Assembly (NCBI GenBank): GCA_013350335.1
Contig: CM023538.1
Location: 57,773,080 to 57,837,079, forward strand
Direction: 5' to 3'
From: Chimonanthus salicifolius
Lineage: Eukaryota; Streptophyta; Magnoliopsida; Laurales; Calycanthaceae
DNA: 64,000 nucleotides
Part shown: in pieces, positions 1-11,129 of the stretch
Numbering within the stretch: the stretch's first letter is position 1
How the letters are laid out: every line of letters begins with the position of its first letter
Program-made: the position numbers and the translations under genes
Notes under the pieces: generated by a model
The model's input: only the letters and a program-made list of their open reading frames with translations
Told to the model about the DNA's origin: nothing
The model's database searches: none

Positions 1-256
1 CAGCGATTCGATATCCTTTTTCCACCGCCAAATGAAGTGCTGTTTGACACGAATCGTTTATGGCGGCTCTTCTTGCCAAGGGTACCTTCTCGTACGCTTC
101 CTTCAGAACGTCGACGTGTCCTTGTTCGACACACCGTAGCAGGAAACTCCTTAGTTTTTGAGACCGATCCGAAGGGATATCATCAGCAGATGGTATCTGT
201 TTATATTCTTCCAACCAACCATGCCATTCTCTTTTCAGGTCAGTAGTGGAATTCAT
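1..256 (-). CDS. Ankyrin-PGG family protein, exon 1, copy 1 (partial, cut by window edge)
   Basis: Reading starts at the ATG at 256-254 and stays open to base 1, giving 85 codons. The N-terminus begins MNST and includes the segment [15 protein letters not shown], the start of the first ankyrin repeat. It is nearly the same as the first 85 residues of the complete gene copy starting at 48463, with scattered substitutions. The upstream 284 bases are shared as well, which supports this ATG. The rest of the gene lies left of the window. By analogy with the complete copy, the product would be an ankyrin-repeat membrane protein of the ACD6/ITN1 type. Whether this copy is functional cannot be judged from 85 codons, but no stop or frameshift is visible. 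Confidence 0.8.
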   Translation of the reverse strand, partial: MNSTTDLKREWHGWLEEYKQIPSADDIPSDRSQKLRSFLLRCVEQGHVDVLKEAYEKVPLARRAAINDSCQTALHLAVEKGYRIA

Positions 257-540
257 CACTCTTCTTCTTCTTCTTTTTCGACGTCCAATGGATTTTTCTT
301 TATATTTGGTGGCTAGGCCCTCCCTCTTGTGCTCACTGCTGGTCTAGCTGGTTTTCTTCAATACTGTGTTTGGACGACCGGGTAACTCTCGGTATTTAAA
401 AAGAATGGACAACGAAATTTCAAACTTTTACCTCCAACAAATCCAAAAACCCCTCGAAAGAAACCCTGAGGGAATCCGATTCAACCCTCCTTTGGTAACC
501 AAAGAGTAAGAGTAGATTTTACTCCCTCTAATCTCACGTA
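257..540 (-). promoter_or_regulatory. Shared upstream region of ankyrin gene copy 1
   Basis: This non-coding stretch upstream of the copy 1 ATG matches 48464-48751 almost base for base. It has a TTTAAATA word at about 393-400 (read on the minus strand), about 140 bases before the ATG, which could be a TATA-like box. A GA/CT-rich run (CTTCTTCTTCTTC) lies just upstream of the ATG and would be 5' leader. The similarity ends at ~540, where copy 1 has an insertion. The promoter assignment is inferred from position and conservation. Confidence 0.4.
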
Positions 541-1880
541 TAAAAAATTCCTTTAAATAAAAATTAAAAACAAATATAATAAAACTTTTAAATAAAAATT
601 AAATTTCTATTATGATACATCTAAAAGCGAAACAAAATCAAAGCAAAGGAGACGCCCCTGTTGGCTGGGCGGCAGACAATGGCAGCGCCGATCTGGGCAG
701 AGAGCGAGTGGTGATTGAAGACGCTAGGCTGACCCGTGAAGGGAGGTCAGACTGAGAGACTGTCAATTCGACTACGGCAGGCAGCACAGCTAAGTTTGAA
801 GACACCCATGAACGACGACTGGGGTACGCCCAGGCGAGCGATCGAAGGCGGTAGAGGGAAGAAAGAAACCAACGAGCCGTCATCAAGTTCGATTTCTTGA
901 ATCCACGAGAAGAAGGAAGAGAAGGGAGAAGAAGATGCAGAAGAAGAAGAATAAGTAGAAGACAATTTCAGAAGGCTGAAATCCAGAGAAGAGTGAAATT
1001 TCTGATTTCATTAATCGTTATTCCTTACAAACCCGAATGGGGTATTAAATACATCGAAAGAGAAAAAAAAAAATAGAAATCTAGGTAAAAAGGAAAGCAG
1101 TACTAGATACATCTAAAAGCGAAACAAAATCAAAGCAAAGGAAAGCAAAAAAAAGGGGAAGTTCAGGTTTCCTTCTTCATTGTCGGTGGCTGGGTTTATC
1201 TGGCCTTTTCGCTGTGGAAATGTTAGAAAAGGAAGATAATTTTATATTCTAAATCTATTAAGGGTATTGAGTGCATTGAGATATCTCTCCCAAATGAAAA
1301 GCATCATGACCATATAAGAATTTACATAACAATCAATCAATTGCATAGCAGAAACGCCCACACCAGACAAGGGCAGAGGTTAAAAACCTTCGACTTGAAT
1401 ATCGAACAAATCGCAAATTAAGCAACGAATAACATGATTAAAGCATCAGCAACCCTAATTTGAGCTCTTGGATAGTTAATTAAAGAACAAAATTCATAAG
1501 CCTGAGCTCGAAATGGGGAGATAAGTGGGCAAGGGATTACTTCCTCGGTGTTGCAAGGACGCCGGCGAGAGGAGGCAGTGAAAGAGGATAGGGTAGGGTT
1601 GATGGTATAAATAAAAAGGCCTCTAGAAATGGCCAGTAGTTCTACTTTCTTGTCGGCGTAAGACACCTAATTAGGATGTTTTTCTTTCTTTTGGAGTAGC
1701 GGTGAAAATGACAATCAGGCCGATATTTTGTACGCACCTGGTGGAATACTCTCGCGTAACGCCTCGCATCGAAGATGAATTCAAATTGAAAAGTGAATTT
1801 TGATAGAGAAATTATTTTTTAAAAAGTGTCATAATAGAAATTTAATTTTTATTTAAAAGTTTTATTATATTTATTTTTCA
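541..1880. mobile_element. Insertion bounded by ~50-bp inverted repeats, absent from duplicate copy
   Basis: Bases 566-615 and 1829-1878 are inverted repeats of each other (about 48 of 50 match), and the segment between them is missing from the duplicate flank near 48.75 kb. Inside, 614-650 and 1106-1142 are a 37-bp direct repeat. These enclose a GC-richer tract (651-1105) whose minus strand reads like the end of an LTR or 5' leader, with CT-rich runs. No coding domain is visible. It could be a composite DNA element with a captured retrotransposon piece, or two successive insertions. The superfamily is not identified. Confidence 0.45.
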
Positions 1881-1902
1881 CTAATCTATTATTTTTGTCA
1901 CC

Positions 1903-4389
1903 AGACTCACATGATCCAACCCACATGATTTTTTGGCTTGGGTCATGCGGGCTTTTTAAAAAATATTTTTCCATTTTTAAAAGTTATTTTTAATTTAAAT
2001 AAAAATACATTTTAATGTATACTTTTCTATTAAAATTTCTTTAAAAGTATTTTGTCCTTTAATTAAAATAGTACTGAGAGTGTCCCTTCATAACAAAGAA
2101 AATGGAGCTAATTTTTTCACATTTATTTTCTCACATCATACTGTATAAAAAATTTGACTGAGTGCAAAATAAAACTTCGTCCCACCTTTCAACCTATTCT
2201 CGAGTGACTCAATCTCAACCATGGTTCATTTTAAACCTTATATATGGACTTCATTTACTTTCTATAGACATTAATAATTCGTCAAATCGATTGAATAATT
2301 GTTGTTGATTTCTTTATGTTTTATTAGTAATTTCTCAGTCATTATGTCGTGATGTATAAATTCCCTTGCTAACTTACGTATAAATTCAAATTATGGAAGT
2401 TTGAATGAAGGACCACTTTCCATATAAATATATATAGAATAAGGTCCAATCAATTTATCTGTGTGTACGGATAGGAGAGTTTTCTGAAAGACTAGTCAAG
2501 TACAATACTTAGACACCTCCAAACCTCAAAAATAAGTTAGGTATAGGGGTAAAACTTATGCCGATTTTAATCTCACCCGCATGATTTGATATGAGAAATT
2601 AACAGGGTTGGGTTATATATTTGTATATTTTGAATTTAGTAGAATTTAAAAAATAAAAATTTATATCAAATTTGAGTTGAGTTTGATTGAGAATTTTAAA
2701 ATTAACTCAATCTAATTCAATTTGATATGAATGCACTAAGTTATAAAATAACACTTTAATTGACTTAGGTTAAAAAAGCGAATCGAATGAGGTAGAGTAA
2801 TTCAAGTCGGTCATTTAGGTCAAATTGAATCATATTCAAAAAATTCTGACATAGGTTGGGATTAGATTGGATTTACTAAAATCCGAGTCAACTTGAGTAT
2901 CAACCCTATTTAGTGATAATAAAAAATAATATGTCAAGTGGTCCATATCTGTATCTACAAAAAGTTTCATGAAATATTTCTTATCGTTACTTTTCAATTC
3001 CATTAAAATTTTAAACGTTTTTCATAGAAATGTGAACAAATTCTATAAAAACTAATTTCTCATAACCAGGGGTTAAAGACTATAATGATATATCGTCCAT
3101 ATTTTTCTCTCTTATTTAATTTTTACTTTTTTTTAAATTTTAGAAAATGTAGAAAATTTTGGTCTTTATAAATATATTTTTCATTAAATATCAATCATTT
3201 ATATATTCAAATATTATTTTGTTTAGAGTTAATCATTTTTTGTTATTTTTCTCTTTTTGTGATCAAACTCAGTTCCCTTCGTCACAGCTGGGAACCATTA
3301 TTAATTTTTCAAATGTTCACTTATACGCAAAGGGGTATAAAATTTATCAAATATTGTGACCTTAAATCTGCTGAAATATTCTTTCATTTAATATGTTACA
3401 TTGATTAAATTGACTAAATCATATTTTTAAAAGCTATAATGTTTAAAGACTAAAAAAATAATTTAAATCATAAAATTTATCAACGGTAAAAATATAGTTT
3501 TTTATCAATCTAATTAAAATATTTTTTATAATATATTAAAAATAACATTAATTGTAATCTTCATAGTTTCTATGAAGAAAAAGAAGTTAGACAGAATGGT
3601 TCAAGTTGTCAGCTCACGTAATTTTGAAGTTTGAACCACTCACATGTCCATCTCTTAAGAATGGTTCAATGCAATGAAAGAGAGGACAAAATAGCATTAA
3701 AGAGTTCCCCCACGAACGGTTCAAACTTCTTTTTTCTCATTTTTGGTTCTGTTTAAGTAGCGTGTTTTACCCTCTTTTTTTCCACATTTTTGACACCATT
3801 TCACACCCGCAAAAGTCATGTGGTGATCCATTTTCCACAGTGGAAGCAAGATTTAATCCAAAAGAGAGAGAAAGAAAGAATAATATCAGCCGATATTATG
3901 ATGCCTAGATATCGGTTGAGATGTTGAGATCTCAGCCCTACCAAATTTTGGACTCCTGGTTAAGAGTTGGGTATCAACTCAAAAGGCTAATTCGATAGAG
4001 TGATCCAAGTTTTGTTATAAAAATGGTTAAATTGGCCATATTGGCCGAGATCTCTGTCTCTCCTCTTCTTTTTTTTTTTGGGAAAATATCAGGTATTTTT
4101 TATGTTTTATTTTTTTCTAATTTAAAAAAATAAAAAATGATAGGAGGCCCGATTCTGAAAGAAAAACAAATGAAATTGAAAATATCGTCCTGGGCCCACT
4201 GTCGATATTTCTTTTTCTTTTAAAAAAAACCAATAGAATCGAATATCGGCCGATACATATCATATCGGCTGAGATTAATTTTCTTGCTATTATCTTTAAA
4301 TTACCAAATAAGGATAATGAGGAGTGTTATTCCATTACTGTAATAGGGGCCAATCTGAGTACAAATGCATTGTATTTGCCGTTGCTCAA
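1903..4389. repeat. Segmental duplication, copy 1, distal flank
   Basis: 1903-3262 matches 50718-52070 and 3259-4389 matches 56032-57322, same order and orientation, at roughly 90-95% identity by eye. In this copy the two parts are contiguous, while in the other they are separated by ~3.96 kb. The short TGTGA at the junction is present at both edges of the extra DNA in the other copy, which suits a microhomology deletion here. No coding region is seen. The weak open frames in this stretch have no recognisable domain. Confidence 0.75.
3885..4276. mobile_element. ATCGGCCGAT-family miniature element(s)
   Basis: This stretch is rich in AGCCGATAT, GGCCGAGAT and ATCGGCCGAT words. It has a T-rich/A-rich core around AGGAGGCCCGATTCTGAAAG at about 4143-4162, and that core recurs at 57042-57062 and, inverted, near 9574-9600. 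Other copies of the family have 8-bp target duplications (see 15884-16140 and 60549-60882). Ends are not defined at this site; two adjacent copies are possible. Confidence 0.5.
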
Positions 4390-4800
4390 ATGCATTGTAT
4401 TAATCGAAAAAATTACATTTGAAATGGACGAGACACAAGGGAAAAACCATCCAGCAGTTCAAACATCCAAATTCTGGGTATAATCAAAAACCTATCTATG
4501 ATCACTTGAGCACCCCAAAATAAGAAAGCATGGATGAAATACTCATTCCTTTCTTATTATGGAAATAATTTTTTATTCCTTCCAAAGCTCTGGATCTGAA
4601 AGATAAACCAAATTTCCAATCAAAAGTGGATGGGGATCTGAATCTGAGTCCCATGAAAGAAGGCTCAGATTCAGTAGGTACTACCCCTAATCCAACCCAC
4701 ATAACCATAGCACACAATTAGAAACACAAAACATGTGTCACACTGATAAAACTCTTGAAAATTATGAAGTAAGAGACATCTAATCATGGCAAGTTGTATT
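4390..4800. other. No recognised feature
   Basis: The stretch has ordinary base composition and no family I can name. A minus-strand open frame of 71 codons (4717-4502) has no recognisable motif. From about 4795 to 4930 the sequence resembles the end of an LTR (short T-rich and ATAAA stretches), but no primer site or partner repeat is visible. Confidence 0.3.
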
Positions 4801-4929
4801 TTCCTTTATTATTAAGGGTAGTTTTGTCCTTTAACTTACTTAGGGCTAATTAGAGTCTGTAAAGTGTTTAGTATATTTATACATTGTATTGTACTTTATG
4901 ATAATGAGATTATCAGATTCTAATAAACA

Positions 4930-5040
4930 CATCACCGGTGTAGTCCTTAAGGTTCGAACCTGACACTTCCCACATCCTAAGGTAAGAGATAACCATCCGA
5001 ATTAACCTCTGAAGATAACAAACTCACGGAGAGATAGGAC
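4930..5040 (-). mobile_element. SINE-like tRNA-derived head
   Basis: On the minus strand a box A-like TTAATTCGGATGGTTA is followed about 35 bases later by a box B-like GGTTCGAACC, the layout of a tRNA-derived SINE promoter. The tail would lie at lower coordinates, but no clean poly(A) or target duplication was found. A related degenerate head is at 8605-8700. The adjoining bases 5050-5210 match 8710-8875, so the whole block was duplicated. Confidence 0.4.
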
Positions 5041-5049
5041 GTATATTAT

Positions 5050-5210
5050 CGTTAGAATTATAATAATTTTCCATTGAATTAGAAAATAAAAGTTGTAAAT
5101 TTTTGAAATAGCTTTAATTTCTTTTACCATTTTATATATTTTTACATCAAATAACTAGAAATTTGATTGAAGACGAGGAGATCAATTCTCATAATGTGAT
5201 AAATTAGATT
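5050..5210. repeat. Dispersed ~160-bp repeat, copy 1 of 4
   Basis: The segment includes GATTGAAGACGAGGAGATCA. It recurs at about 8710-8875, and in shortened form at about 14625-14730 and 15360-15470. At the two latter sites it lies beside NLR 3'-end relics, so it may be the 3' flank of an old resistance-gene copy. No target duplication was seen. Confidence 0.5.
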
Positions 5211-5339
5211 AAGGTGTTGATCAAGAACTCCTCTCAAAAAATAAGAATTTTGAGTCCAAATTCTATCATGCTTCAAAAGATCACTTGGAGACTCAGAGTA
5301 TAGTCGGGAAGCATGTACATTTTCTAATGACTGATACGA

Positions 5340-5590
5340 TGTGTCAAAAGAAAAATAATAAATTGATGCAGAGGTGCCAACCTATGTCACTGAAATTTGG
5401 AAGACGACGAGATTCAAATGGCAATTTCTTATTAGAGGATGACTGATCAGATGTTTTAAGAGGCAAACAAAAGAAAAAAAATAATAAATTGATATAGAGG
5501 TGACAGCCTATGTCATTGAAATTTGGACCTAGATGATGTCGAGATAAATAGCAATTTCTTATCAATTAGATGTGTACTCGCAATCACAAT
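5340..5590. repeat. ~250-bp direct repeat flanking the satellite, left copy
   Basis: The stretch starts GATGTGTCAAAAGAAAAATA and includes GGAAGACGACGAGATTCAAA. It recurs at 7990-8250 in the same orientation, and in part at about 10490-10640. The pair brackets the 158-bp satellite. It contains an internal half-repeat, since TAATAAATTGAT occurs twice. Confidence 0.65.
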
Positions 5591-5819
5591 CTTTTTTATG
5601 TTGAAATTTTATATCACCAAACAATAAGTTATATTTATTTATAAATAGATATGTAGAATTTTTTTATTTATTTATTGAAATTTAAAATAATAATAGTGAT
5701 TTTTTATTTATTTTTTATTTTTTAAGGAAACCTTTCCCTTATATATCCCGTGTCTTCATTTATTTTTCAATTATACATTATATAATTGAAAATTTAATAG
5801 ATTTCAAATAATTTTTTTT

Positions 5820-7510
5820 ATTATATAGATTTTCAACATAATGCATTTGGATGAGGAGTAATTTTTTACAGGAATTACCCTTAAGTAGGATTAACCTGAC
5901 ATATTAACAATTTTAGAATAATTAATAATTTTATTTAATTCATATAGTATAAAAATAATAATAAAATTTTCTTAAACGTATTTGTCAAAATATTCTATTT
6001 TTAAGGGATGATTCTATCGAAATTTCGATAGGGTCTCAAAACTCTGAAAAAGTTTGAGGTTCATGATAATTTCTTTAAGGGTAATTAACAATTTATTCTA
6101 TTCGAAGATTATTTTAAAAATGTGTGAACATTTTCAACGTCATGCATTTAGGTGAGGGATAAATTTTTACAGGCATTACCCTTGAGTAGGGGTAATTGTA
6201 AGTAGGGGTAAACTGACATATTAACAATTTTATGAGAATTAATAAATTTATTAAATCTATATAATATAAAAAAAAATATTCTGCAATATTTTCAACGTGA
6301 TGTATTTGGGTAAGGGGTAAATTCTTACAGGAGTTACCCTTGAGTAGGGGTAATTGTAAGTAGAGGTAAACTGTCATATTAACAATTTTATAAGAACTAA
6401 TAATTTTATTAAGTCTATATAATATAAAAATAAAATTTCTACAACATTTTCAACGTGATGCATTTGAGTGAGGGGTAAATTTTTACAGGGGTTACCCTTG
6501 AGTAGGGGTAATTGTAAGTAAGGGCAAACTGACATATTAACAATTTTATGAGAATTAATAATTTTATTAATTCTATATAATATAAAAATAAAATTTCTGA
6601 AACATTTTCAACGTGATATATTTGGGTGAAGAGTAAATTTTTATAGGAGTTACCCTTGAGTAGGGGTAAACTGACATATTAACAATTTTATGAGAATTAA
6701 TAATTTTATTAAATCTATATAATATAAAAATAAAATCTCTACAACATTTTCAACATGATGCATTTGGGTGAGGGGTAAATTTTTACAGAGGTTACTCTTG
6801 AGTAGGGGTAATTGTAAGTAGAGGTAAACTGACATATTAACAATTTTATGAGAATTAATAATTTTATTAAATCTATATAATATAAAAATAAAATCTCTAC
6901 AACATTTTCAACATGATGCATTTGGGTGAGGGGTAAATTTTTACAGAGGTTACTCTTGAGTAGGGGTAATTGTAAGTAGAGGTAAACTGACATATTAACA
7001 ATTTTATGAGAATTAATAATTTTATTAAATCTATATAATATAAAAATAAAAATTTTACAATATTTTCAACGTGATGCATTTGGGTGAGGGGTAAATTTTT
7101 GCAGGGGTTACCCTTGAGTAGGGGTAATTGTAAGTAGGGGTAAACTTACATATTAACAATTTTATGAGAATTAATAATTTTATTAAATCTATATAATATA
7201 AAAATAAAATTTCTACAATATTTTCAACGTGATGCATTTGAGTGAGGGGTAAATTTTTAAAGGGATTATCCTTGAGTAGGAGTAATTGTACGTAGGGGTA
7301 AACTCACATATTAACAATTTTATGAGAATTAATAATTTTATTAAATCTATATAAGATAAAAATAAAATTTCTGCAATATTTTCAACGTGGTGCGTTTGAG
7401 TGAGGGGTAAATTTTTACAGGAGTTATCTTTGATTAGGAATAAACTGACATATTAACAATTTTATGAGAATTAATATTTTTATTAAATTCATATAATATA
7501 AAAAATAATA
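5820..7510. repeat. 158-bp tandem satellite, ~10 units
   Basis: A marker word (ATGCATTTGGGTGAGGGGTA and variants) occurs at 6142, 6300, 6458, 6616, 6758, 6916, 7074, 7232 and 7390. The spacing is 158 bases except for one 142-base step, where a unit has lost 16 bases near 6670. A degenerate first unit lies at about 5841. Each unit also has the doublet GAGTAGGGGTAA / AAGTAGGGGTAA and an AT-rich half. The minus-strand open frames here (CQFTSTYNYPYSRV and so on) only reflect a stop-free phase of the repeat and are not genes. Confidence 0.9.
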
Positions 7511-7909
7511 ATTATAATTTTATGAAGAGATATGTTGATATTTTTTATTTATTTATTGGGATTTAAAATAGTAATAGCAAAAAAATTCTTTATTTATTTT
7601 TTTAATGTTAGAATGCAAGTGTTCATTTTAAATTATAATTATGAAAAATAATTTATAAAAATTAGATAATATTATTATAAGTTATATTATTAGAATTTAA
7701 TTTATGAATATTATTTAATAATTATATTTTATAAAAAAATAAAAAAAATAATATATTAAGTTATCCTTACTTATAGTTAGAAAAAAAAAAATTTACCTTT
7801 ATAGTAAGATTTTACTTTACCACTAAAATTATTAAAAAATTTAAAAGATAATCTCACTTTAAGATGATTTCTATTTAATGATAATCTCTATAAAAATTAC
7901 CTTCCATTC

Positions 7910-7980
7910 AAATGCAGCCTCGTAGTATAATGGGGAGGCATTCAAACGCAGTCTCGTAGTATAATGGGGAGGCATGTACA
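7910..7980. repeat. Short tandem duplication
   Basis: CTCGTAGTATAATGGGGAGG occurs twice in succession about 37 bases apart (from 7919 and 7956), just before the right copy of the ~250-bp repeat. No function is apparent. Confidence 0.6.
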
Positions 7981-7989
7981 TATTCTAAT

Positions 7990-8250
7990 GAATGATAGGA
8001 TGTGTCAAAAGAAAAATAATAAATTGATGCAGACGTCACTGAAATTTGGAAGACGACGAGATTCAAATGGCAATTTCTAATTAGGGGATGACTGATGGAA
8101 TGTTTTAAGAGGCAAACAAAAGAAAAATAATAATAAATTAATATAGATGTGACAGCCTACATCATTGAAATTTGGACCTAGATGATGCCCAGATAAATAG
8201 TAATTTCTTATCAATTAGATTATCAATTAGATGTGGACTCGGGCCCACAA
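7990..8250. repeat. ~250-bp direct repeat flanking the satellite, right copy
   Basis: This matches 5340-5590 with a small deletion after GATGCAGA and a short tandem duplication of TATCAATTAGAT near 8210-8232. Together with the left copy it shows that the satellite grew inside, or was carried within, a duplicated segment. Confidence 0.65.
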
Positions 8251-8604
8251 CCTATCATTTCGATGAACATGATAATTTCTCTCACTACTGATTAATATCA
8301 AATATAATTGTTTAAAAGTTATTATCTTAATTGAATACAAAATTTTAAATCCATAGAGATCAGAATGATTTGAAACTTAAAAATGAGCTTCAATTTTATT
8401 TATTCAATTCTATGTCTATATAAAAATAAAATAAATTTTTAATCAAAGATTTAGAAGTTGGGAAAAACAATTGAAGCTCTTGTTCATTTGAATAAAAAAA
8501 TTCTCACTTGTCTATTTAAGAGAATTTTAAATATCGAATTGCTCTCCAAGGTGAAGTTGGAGGCATGAGACTGAAAGGAAGAGTAAATAAATTATTAAAT
8601 AAAT

Positions 8605-8700
8605 AAGGGGTCAGTAAAGTAATTTACAAGTTCAAATCTGGCACTTCTCTGTTTTTGACAGGAGGTAATCACCTGAACTACCCTACACGAGTAACTATCC
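8605..8700 (-). mobile_element. SINE-like tRNA-derived head (degenerate)
   Basis: On the minus strand TAGTTCAGGTGATTAC resembles a box A, and GATTTGAACTT, about 35 bases on, resembles a box B. It lies in the same relation to the 8710-8875 repeat as the head at 4930-5040 does to 5050-5210, so it is a duplicate that has diverged further. Confidence 0.35.
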
Positions 8701-8879
8701 ACGGTGAGATAGTATATTATTGTTAGTGTTATAATAATTTCTGATTGAATTAGAAAATAAAAGTTGTAAATTTTTAAAATAGCTTTAATTTCTTTTATCA
8801 TTTTATATATTTTTACATCAAATAATTAGAAATTTGATTGAAGACGAGGAGATCAATTCTCATAGTTTGATAAATTAGA

Positions 8880-9480
8880 TGTAATTAGCTTACTCAAAAA
8901 TTAAATGATATGTTAAAAAAAATTCTCTAACAAGAGAATTTCATGTAAGCAATATGTGGCACTAAATGGAACCATTTAGCCCTAATTATATCACTTTCAT
9001 TCTCAAATCCATTTATCTCAGGTGAATTAGATTCTTATCCAATGTGACCTGAATTATAAGTTCATTTGCTCTCCTTATTTTCGTGAATTTAGATCATTAT
9101 CTAATTTGACCCTCATAAGTGCTACACCCACATGCTTATTATCATAAGATAAAATTGAATCTTTAAGACTAAAGAATATAATTTTACTTGATTAATTAAA
9201 ATTCTTTATAAAAATATCTTTCTGAAAAATATATCCATGTTGCCTTTGGTAGACATCACATGAGTTCCACAACTAGATATGTGTAGAAAACTGCACTGAT
9301 CATATGAATATTTAATAGAATTTAGAAAATGTGATATTTACATTGATGTTGCCCTAATTACATTGAATTCAACCTCTAAGGTGAGAGCATGTGACTGAAA
9401 ACAATAAATAAATAAGTAAACAAGTGGCTCTAAGTCTCTCTCAAGTCTCACACTAGTAGCCAAAACGCAAATCACAATAT
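8880..9480. other. No recognised feature
   Basis: AT-rich intergenic DNA. I see no open frame of note, no tandem repeat and no terminal repeats. Confidence 0.4.
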
Positions 9481-9489
9481 AAATCACTA

Positions 9490-9610
9490 GTAGAAATCTC
9501 GGCCGGTATTCGCTCATGTCGGGCCAATGTTGGTTTCAATATGAGTCGATATTTTCAATTTCAATTTTTTTTTTCAAAATCGGGCCTCCTTTCATTTTTT
9601 TCATTTGTTG
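9490..9610 (-). mobile_element. Fragment of the ATCGGCCGAT family (inverted)
   Basis: CTCGGCCGGTATT and GTCGATATTTTCAATTTCAA lead into AAAATCGGGCCTCCTTTCAT. Read on the minus strand, that matches the core found at about 4143 and 57042. Only a core fragment is left and no ends are visible. Confidence 0.45.
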
Positions 9611-9786
9611 ATTTTTAAATTTATCATTACTTATATTTATATTTAAATCTCATGTTAATGTATTTTTGTGTCCCTTTTTTTGGTAGATGGTTATTTACGA
9701 TGGATTATAAGTGTTAAATGTGGGATAACAATTGCTTGACCGATTATTTATAGTTTATTGAATAATTTAATGATAGATGGGCCATA

Positions 9787-9880
9787 TGGGTGTAGCTCAA
9801 AAGGTTAACCTCTCACCTCAAGAAAGTGGATGAGAAGGCAGGTTGTAGAGACTAGAGAGAAGATGAGGAGGAGCTATAGT
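9787..9880 (+). mobile_element. SINE-like tRNA-derived head
   Basis: GGGTGTAGCTCAAAAGGTTA matches a box A-type start and closely resembles GGGTGTAGCTCATCTGGTTA at 46915. The expected box B is degraded (GCAGGTTGTAGAGAC). No tail or target duplication was identified. Confidence 0.4.
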
Positions 9881-9899
9881 GAGTGCTTATTTATTTATC

Positions 9900-10810
9900 A
9901 AAGATACCATACCAAGCCTATTTATTTATAAAAATGGCTGCTTCGTATTCCTTCTTTCCCATTCTCTAACATAACTGGACTCTCTCTCTCTGCCTCTGTT
10001 CATGTGAGTAGAAACTTAAAGAAAAGAGTTAAACCTAACCATCCTTTTTTAAGATTTAGCCAATGATTATTTGCCAATAATCCAATCCCAACCCAAAGCC
10101 CTCATCTGATCAATTGCTCACGAGTCTCCAAGAAACCGTCTCATTGGCTGCTTTTGGATGAGGACATAGGGTTGAAAATGAGGGTAACTCTGATTTATTT
10201 GTGTTGATAATAAAAAAAAAGGTGAGAAAATCCCAAATTTCCCCTCTTCAATACAAATCTAAAAATTCATAAAAAATAATTACTTTATCTCTCTCTTAAA
10301 GGTAAGTTTTTTTCCTCATGTACATTTTCCACTTTAATTATCAAATAAGATAAACCATTATTCAATACAATCATAAATACAAATCAAAGTACAAGAGTTC
10401 TCATACATGCTTCAATTTTAATTCCTATTATTAGTTATTACATTTATGAATACGCGTCATGCATGACATGTTGTATTCTTTTGTGTCAATGAAACGAAAG
10501 GAAATAAAAATAATAATTGATGCCTATGTGATTGAAATTTGGAGTGGATCCACAAGAAGCCAAGATCCAAACGCCATTTTCTTATTTATATGAGGTGAAG
10601 CCCACAACCTTCATCATGGTGGATGAATGTCACTACTACACATTAATATAAGTATAATTGTTAAAAGTTATTATCTTAAATGAATACAAAATTTTAAATC
10701 TAGAGGCATAACAATAATTTGAAACTTAATGTTTTTGTCATAAGAGTGCTCGTTTGTACTTGAAATAAGATTTTAACTTAAAAATGAGCTTCAATATTAG
10801 TTATCCAATT
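9900..10810. other. Intergenic, with a partial dispersed repeat
   Basis: No gene is seen. 10490-10640 is a diverged third copy of the 5340-5590 / 7990-8250 repeat (shared words include TTGAAATTTGGA and CCCACAACC). The remainder is AT-rich. Confidence 0.4.
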
Positions 10811-10814
10811 TTGT

Positions 10815-11110
10815 AATGATTCGTCCCGTCTAGTATAATATTTTTCGTTTTGGGCATAAACTTCGAGCTCAGACAATTTTACTTTGGGGCATGCACTCAT
10901 GCACAACCTCAAAGGTCTTGTGCTAGAGGGGGTGAGACATTAGCTTATAAATCAAGCTTAGGAGGCTGCCAAGGGCGATGTGGGACTTTAGGAATCTAGC
11001 CTCTTTGGTGATTTACCTCTTCTTACTCATCCCACTGATGGTCTCTTACCCCCTGCCCCCCTCCCCGGCCACTAATCTCTTTCATGATTGCCACTATTGT
11101 CTTTCATGAC
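10815..11110. repeat. ~290-bp repeat, copy 1
   Basis: The stretch begins ATGATTCGTCCCGTCTAGTA and contains GATGTGGGACTTTAGGAATC. It recurs at 11515-11810 (ACGATCCGTCCCGCCTATCA, GTAAGACTTTGGGAATCT) in the same orientation, with ~80% similarity. The conserved GATGTGGGACTTT word is common near plant LTR ends, so this may be a degraded LTR, but no primer site is visible. Confidence 0.5.
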
Positions 11111-11129
11111 TAGAGTGGGTCATCACAAT

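Noticed and set aside
6114..7237. Several overlapping minus-strand open frames with near-identical protein text
   Set aside because: They follow the 158-bp satellite exactly. 158 is not a multiple of 3, the frames simply avoid stops, and no domain or start context supports translation.
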